Source: Ciona savignyi (taxonomy: Eukaryota; Chordata; Ascidiacea; Phlebobranchia; Cionidae). Taken from it: a stretch of DNA of 64,000 bases. Positions 57,213 through 64,000 of the stretch are shown in pieces. A program made the position numbers and the translations under genes. A model generated the notes under the pieces. It ran no database searches and was not told where the DNA came from. It saw only the letters and a list, made by a program, of their open reading frames with translations. Each line of letters opens with the position of its first letter. Position 1 is the stretch's first letter. Location of the stretch: the NCBI GenBank assembly GCA_000149265.1, contig CH002886.1, positions 546,519 to 610,518 on the forward strand, read 5' to 3'.

Positions 57213-60200
57213 CACCGGCCCCAAATGATATATGCTCACAGATTCATTTATTTTAAAGAAATACAGGGTCACCCCGTTTATGTTGGAGGCCCCCTGCCAG
57301 CTCGTAGCGGTATCAGCTACTACCTGTATGGCTGCTCGTAGCAGCGTCGTTAAAGTACTCTTTTTGGTACGGCAGTGTTGAGTGAACATAATAGTATGTT
57401 GGAGTTGGGCCATAATGGTACAGTGTCACTACAGGTCACGGACCGAATTGAAAGCACCCAACCGAGATACCCTCATGACAGCGGTGGAAATAAAATAAAC
57501 AACAGTACGTATGCGTTACTTGTAGGGGGAGTCACGCCAACTCCAATAAACACAGTTTACGTATGTCTCTGACATATTCGGACTTCGACGTTCGAACCCT
57601 CACTCTTCGTACAGCTCCCTCTCGATCAGGGTAGACTTCGATCACCCGCGCCTTCGGCCATTCTCCCCGTTTGCTCTGTTCGTCGACCATTAGAACCACG
57701 TCTCCTTCTTTGAAATTTCGAACTGGAATTAACCACTTTTGGCCGTTGTTGGAGTAATGGCAAGTAAGTTTTGGTCCACTGCGCCCAAAATCTGTCTGTC
57801 AGGTATTGCACAGCCAACCACGATTTTCGATAACCGTCCGCTTTAACGAACACTCCTGGAGAATATGACGCTTCGATTGTACCGGTTAGAATTGACATGG
57901 GAGAGAGTGCGTTCAAATCTCTTGGGTCGTTAGTTACCGTTGTCAGTGGGCGATTGTTCAAGATGAACTCTATTTCCACCATGAAGGTATGCAGCGCATC
58001 ATCGCCCAGTATTCTTTCCGCCGTCAGATGGCGAAGCAGCTTTCGAATGGTACGTATCATTCGTTCCCATATGCCACCTTGGTGACTTGCCAAAGGTGGA
58101 TTAAAGTGCCATTGAATTCCTTTTTGGATTAACGCATTGTTGATGCTACTCTGGTTAAAGTTTCGGACTTGCTGTCGGAGTTCCTTCTCGGCACCAACGA
58201 AGTTTAGTCCGTTGTCGCTGTACATGTCTCTGGTTGCGAACTCCACGTGCTGGAAATTCCAGATGAATCTACGTAATGCTTGAATGAAGTCATTGGTGTC
58301 GAGGGCGTGGGCGATCTCGATATGTACTGCTCGCGATGCCAAGCACGTGAACACACATGCATAACGTTTGACGTGGTTGCGACCAATTTTGACCGTCAGT
58401 GGTCCCATGTAATCCACACCACAATGGGTGAAGGGTGGATTTCCTGGAGTCAGTCTACATGGGGGTAAAGGTGCCATGATTTGGTCGCCAACTTTCGCCT
58501 TCCAGAAGCGACATTGCCTACACGAGTTTAAATAATACCGGACACTAGAATGCCCTCTAACAATCCAAAAACGCTCTCGTATTGCCGCTAAGACGTGTTG
58601 AGTACCCGAATGACCGGCAACGACATGGTAATGATTAACAATAAGCGATGTAACAACATGGCGACTAGGCAATATAATTGGATGCTTTACGTCATTATCG
58701 AAAGAAGAAAGCTCTAAACGACCACCAACCCTCAAAACACCCTTCACCAAAATAGGACGGAGTCTGAACAAAGGACGAGAGCGCTTATACGAAACACACG
58801 GCCGAGACACAGCGGCCAGAGCTGAAACAAAGTCTGGAAAATCATTAAGGGACGCAATAATCTCTGCGAACGACTCCAACTGAACGACTTTAACAATATC
58901 GAAAGTCGCATTTTGAATTTCACCAACCGACAACAACTCGCTCATACGCTCAGGAACGGGGGAATTACGCCAGCGCCGCTGTGCAATGTAACACTTAAAA
59001 CGCGCAAGCCAGGCGAACGCACGCTGCAACTTCTCGAACGAAGAAAATCGCGATAACAACTGGGAAATACTAGATGGAACGCAAGCGACGACAGCATAAC
59101 TCTGGCCTAATTTTCGAAGTTCAGGATCAGAATCCGTAATAGGCTGCAACACAGGTGGCCGCGCTGGCCAAACATTCTCGCGTTCGCGAAGAAACTGTGG
59201 CCCATTCAACCACAAGTTCACCTCTGGTGCAGCAACTTTGCTTGGCATGATCCCACGGTGATGCTACATCTGCTGAATTGTTCTTTGAGTCTACGAAATG
59301 CCATTGCTCCACTTCGGAAAATTCGTGAATTACACTCAAGCGATTAGCCACAAACCGCTGAAATCTTCTCGAAACGTTCGCGATGTACTGCAAGCAGACG
59401 TTGAATCCGTCCAGAGTATGATTCTATTAATCTCACTTTGAATTTCTTCCTTGACCTGTTGAGTTAACTTCGCGCCTACCACGCAAGCACACAGTTCCAA
59501 ACGAGGGATTGTAATGGTCTTCAGAGGTGATACCCTGGACTTCCCCATGACAAATTGAACCGATATTTCACCACGCACCGACACAGAACGGATATAACAT
59601 ACAGCGCCATAACCAATTTCACTTGCATCACAGAAACAATGCAACTCCACTTTATTGACTGCCGAACTCATTCCTAGCCATCTAGGAATTCGAAGTGTCT
59701 CTAAATCCGGTAAGAATTGCATCCACTCCACCCACTTTTCCTTGGAACTTAGAGGTATTTCCTCATCAGCCAATACCGTCTTGGCAGAGTTGCTGCAGGA
59801 TTCTCTTTACCGGCAACATGAAGGGTTGTACAAACCCCAAAGGGTCAAAAATTTGGCTTGCCATCGAAAGCAGCCCACGTCGAGTGACGGACTTTCCAAC
59901 TAGATTGACTTTAACCTCAAAAACGTCGGTTTTCCGTGTTCCAATAAAGGCCCAGAAGTCTTATCCGTTGGCAACTTCTCAAGGTTCATATTTTTTGAAA
60001 GCGGTTGGTAAGACCGTCTTCACACAGACTGTCCATCACCGACCATTGATTTGCTTAAGTACTTGGTAAGGTGGGAAATCCCGCGCTCTGCAACAGCTTT
60101 ATCTAACTGGGGGAATCAAAGAGGTTACTTCTTCAATCGTGTCCGCCGAGAATAACAGGTCGTCCACGTAGAAATTATCCATCACAGCATTTATCGCTGC

Positions 60201-63156
60201 CTCCCCAACTGCTGGGGCGTTCTCCTCGGCGACTTTCCTGAGTGCAAACGATGCACAACTCGGGGAGGATGTGGCGCCAAAAACGTGAACTACCATTCGA
60301 TAACTACAGGGAGATTTGGTGTAATCGCTATTTGGCCACCACAAGAACCGTAGTGCGTCGCAGTCTTTGGGATTCACTAACACTTGGTGGAACATTGCCT
60401 TGATATCACCGGTCAACGCTACTCGGAATTTCCGAAATCGGGTCAATGTACCAACCAGGCTATTGGTAAGATCCGGTCCGTGTAATAAATTCTCATTTAA
60501 CGACGTGCCATCGAATTTGGCGGCACAGTCAAACACCACTCGAAATTTCCCACCAGTAGAATGGTGCGGAATATACCACGTCCTGCCAGGATTCCCGAAC
60601 TCTTCCGACCTTGGAACCTCCACTGCATGGCCATCGGACAAGTAATCTTCGATTTTCAGCTTGTACTGCTGAAACAAACTAGGATCGCGAACAAAGCGTC
60701 GCTTTAACCCCATTAACCTTTTTATTGCCATAGTACGATTGTTTGGAAGCACTACATCACCTCGTTTCCACGGCAATGCTACCTGGTAATGACCATTGAC
60801 ATTCACCACGGAATTCTCCATCGTCTTCAAAGCAACCTTATCTTCCACCGACATTGGACGTGATGGGTAGCCATACTTCGGAAAAATCCTGATCAAACAT
60901 TTTCTGCAAAAGCTTGTGCACTGAGTTAGAACCGGCACAATACGTGTTCCGTTTTGTTAAGCTTTTCTCGTTGTTCTTATAATCCGGACCCACTAGTGTC
61001 CAGCCAAGGATTGTACGCACTGCATCTGGCTCGTTTTCGTGACCCACGCGCTGTTCCAAGACTCTATGCGCAGCTTTGCAGCCGGCCCCAATGAGCAACT
61101 CCACGTGCCGATTTAATTTAGGAAATGTTAGGCCATTTAGATGAACATATTTGCACACAACCTCGTCCGTCGGAATACTAGAACGCAGGTTCGGCAACTC
61201 GTCCACTGCGACGACCGTTGAAATATAAACCGAATCAACCTCGGAAATACCGCTTACACTAATCGAAATCAACGTTCCCAACTCTCTACCACTACCGAAC
61301 AGGCATTGAACATCAACCGGGACGGAAGGACCGCGTAAACCTAAGCGATTCATTAAACCTCTCGTACAATATGAACTATCAGACCCCTCGTCCAAAAACG
61401 CATACGTCTTATGCGCGAATTTTTTATCGGCGCCCCACACCATTACCGGAACAACCTTTAGACGCACCTTGCATTCAGCGGGAGATTTGCCAACAGACGT
61501 GATAGATGAAGGTTTGGTCTCCACGGTTGGATGCAGCGTTGTATGATGCCGTTGTCCGCATTGGTGACAGTTTTGTGGACAATTGCAATTTTGAGCAGTA
61601 TGCCTCTTTCCTAGGCAATTGGAGCATAATTGCAGAGACTTTACCTTTAACCACCGCTCCTTTGTATCACCGCGTCTATATTCTGAGCAACGCATGCTTT
61701 GGTGTGCCTCTCCACAAAAGGCACAACATGGAGAGTAAACGTCTGTCACTGGTCGCTTCTTTTCCTCGTCCCTCAGATTGTCGGATACCGCAGCGTTCGT
61801 CATGGATTTGTTATGTACCGTAGACCCGCAATTGACTTTAGATCGATTTCTTGAAAGTATTCGTCCCAGTGCATTACTCGCACACTCGACTTTTCCACGT
61901 ACGAAATTTTCAATATGTTGGAATTTGACTTGACCACCCCCGTTTAAATGTCGCGACATGCTATCACTCAGTTGAGCTTGAAATGACCGAGGAAGTCGCT
62001 CGAATAGGGCTTCGGTTGTTTGAAAAGTGTCCAAGTCTGCTGCATAACCATGCTCTGTTAAGATGATCCTACTGTTTACCAAATTTGTGAGAAAGTCGCC
62101 AAGCGATTCTTCGGTATCCTTGACTATGGGTCCATGCAGAATGGTGTCCAGGTGCGCTCTAACTATCATATGTTTTCGTCCATATCGACTTTGTAGTAAC
62201 CCGAGCGCTTCTTCCAGCCCAGCCTCTGGTGGTGACATAAGAGCGCATGATTGAATTAACCTTCTCGCCTTTCCGCTGCAAAGATCAATGAGGTAACGCA
62301 GTTTCATTGCTGGTTGGGTCAACTGGTTCGCTATGGTTTCCTCGAACGTCTTCATGAATTGAAAGTAGTGCAACGGGTCACCCTCAAACTTTGGATCTAC
62401 TCGTCTTGGCAAGGAAACTCCCTGCCGAATGATCGAGTTAACTTCCTGGATTGCACCGATTAAGGCAGGAAAGCCAGACCGTCGTCGACCACATCGCCCG
62501 ATGCATCATGTTGTTTGCCGGCCCCGGCCAAGTTGTGAACCGATGTCGGTGCCGCTCCTCGATCAGAGTTCGTGTCAACGTTAGCCAACCAATCGCTTAC
62601 ACTTTGCCGAGAGGCGTCACTGACACTGCGCAAATCGAATTCTCGTTTGGATCGCAGCTCCACTGCTTGCTGCTTTGACCGCGCATGGTCTAGCTCGAGT
62701 CTCCGCATTTTAAGCTCGGCCTCTTGTGCTCGCATTTTTGCCTCCAAACGAAGCAACTCATGTTGCCGCTCATCCTCTCTCCAACCAGACCAACTGCTAA
62801 CGCTTCTACGCGACATTATAACGAACCACTACCGAAAAACGCTCGTACTAACAAATTTAATTAACCACAAATAAATTACAAAAAATCTGAACCAAGAATT
62901 ACCTCAACAATTTATCGCGCACCGTCTGAAATCACCGAACTCCACTAAACAATCCGAAATTACACACGGCGCCGAACCGAAAAACACAGAACTCACCGGA
63001 ACTCGAACAAACGACGCCGCACTAATTACCGGAACCTCCTGAACACCACTAAACGACCGAAATGACAACCGCTGAGGAAATTATTGGAAATAACTCGAAA
63101 CTAAAACAAGAACTTACCGAATAAAGCTACAAACTCAATATTATTAGAAAATTCAA

Positions 63157-63616
63157 TGTAACCGACAAACGGTCACATTCATAACTAATCAACTCCTAAT
63201 TAGAACAACCAATTAACAACTTAAGACAATTTAATAACAAAACGACGGCGGCAAGGCGAACTGGAAAAATGAAAATTTGGCAACAAAATTTGGCTTTGAA
63301 ATTGGGGAAATGTACGGGGGAAGGGGATGGTTTTCTAATACTGAAGTACTGAGGTATGCAGCTGAAAAATAAATATAAGTTAGTAAGCCACCACTACTAC
63401 AAATAAAACTGCAATAAAAATTAGGAAAAACAAACTACTGCACCGAAACCAACTATTACTGTCAACTGAACGAATGTAAAACTGAAGGACGAACTAACAA
63501 AATGGAAAGCGAGAAATTAAGGAATTTAAATTAAAGTGTGCAGCGTTTGACGCGCTGGCATGCGAGGACCACGTTTGGAGTGCCGTATAATGATTTGGGT
63601 GACTCTGTAGTTAACA
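63157..63616 (-). repeat. LTR of the BEL/Pao element (5' LTR in element sense)
   Basis: About 460 bp, TG...CA ends in element sense. It would carry the element's promoter. Confidence 0.93.
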
Positions 63617-64000
63617 GAGATTTTAAGTCGTATGTTGGCACCTGTCTAATATGGGCCCCCTATGTTCATTTGGTAACTAACGGGGCTAGACTTAGCACTA
63701 ACAGTCATATTATGTGTTTCACAATAAACTAAACGGGTTTTCTAAATGCTATTAATAACATGAATTGATAGTTATGCTTCCACTAAAGTAGCAAGGTGTT
63801 ATTGCATTAGTATGCTAGTAACTGGGTATTAAATAAAAAGTAATTGCTGTAATTCAAAGTGTTAAATTAAAAAAAAACAAACTACATCATAAAAAGTAAT
63901 AACATTGTTTATATGGGAAGCGAATATTGATATTGTTATCTAGCGAAATGTTAATATCGAAAACGGGCCGGGGCCCATTTTAGACTGCACCCTTGTCTAA
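63617..64000. other. Right flank of the retrotransposon
   Basis: Starts with the GAGAT target duplication. AT-rich, with TCTAATATGGGCCCCC at about 63645 and GGCCCATTTTAGACTGCACC at the window edge; the latter is the inverted counterpart of the 56401-56450 motif. No gene. Confidence 0.5.

Larger units (their letters stand above)
56752..63616 (-). mobile_element. BEL/Pao LTR retrotransposon, about 6.9 kb, recent insertion
   Basis: Fossil virus-like element read on the minus strand, with LTRs at both ends (56752-57212 and 63157-63616) and a 5-bp target duplication GAGAT (56747-56751 and 63617-63621), as expected for BEL/Pao. Parts in order: charged coiled-coil start and DUF1759-type gag (about 62816-61700), Cys/His knuckles (about 61740-61500), aspartic-protease-like part (about 61480-61300), reverse transcriptase with FYVDD (about 60900-60100), RNase H part (about 59770-59350), integrase with the HHCC finger and DDE core (about 58700-57600). 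The coding region is not a single open frame; it looks broken in about three or four places. The LTRs differ at only about two positions, so it is young. Confidence 0.95.

Overview
The window looks like a piece of an AT-rich, compact, intron-rich invertebrate chordate genome, most likely an ascidian such as Ciona. This is inferred from vertebrate-like orthologues packed about one per 6-12 kb, many short introns, a tRNA-derived SINE family in almost every gap, and a BEL/Pao LTR retrotransposon. I could not confirm the species by search. Two assembly gaps (28480-28579 and 40920-41113) lie inside repeats.

Layout, left to right. A single-exon Rab3 GTPase (minus, 256-924) is followed by about 6 kb of non-coding DNA with SINE copies and an intact-ended hAT-type element (6065-6951). 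Borealin (plus, 7117-9618, six exons) follows, with a minisatellite starting just after its stop. O-GlcNAcase OGA (plus, 11828-21807, 17 exons, about 1016 aa) and a PWWP2-type chromatin reader (plus, 23609-25738, 3 exons, about 500 aa) come next. Cytosolic purine 5'-nucleotidase NT5C2 (minus, about 39791 to 27928, 13 sure exons plus one doubtful first exon) has introns rich in tandem repeats, and one intron is nearly all minisatellite. Upstream of it (40.3-42.5 kb) lie two long inverted-repeat structures.

The right part holds two tandem paralogous genes for small secreted ShKT-type Cys-rich proteins (45199-46305 and 47600-about 49850, plus), each Cys module on its own phase 1-1 exon. DPH1 (minus, single exon, 52442-53704) and PPCDC (minus, two exons, 54192-55136) follow. 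A BEL/Pao retrotransposon on the minus strand (56752-63616) has nearly identical LTRs and a 5-bp target duplication, so it is a recent insertion.

The genes are mostly unrelated housekeeping functions: vesicle traffic, chromosome passenger complex, O-GlcNAc removal, chromatin reading, IMP/GMP dephosphorylation, diphthamide synthesis and coenzyme A synthesis. The same-strand DPH1/PPCDC pair, with a strong acceptor-like site just before the DPH1 start, could be co-transcribed, but that is unproven. Exon boundaries were worked out by hand from GT/AG sites, reading-frame phase and remembered family sequences; all introns listed keep phase across the joins.
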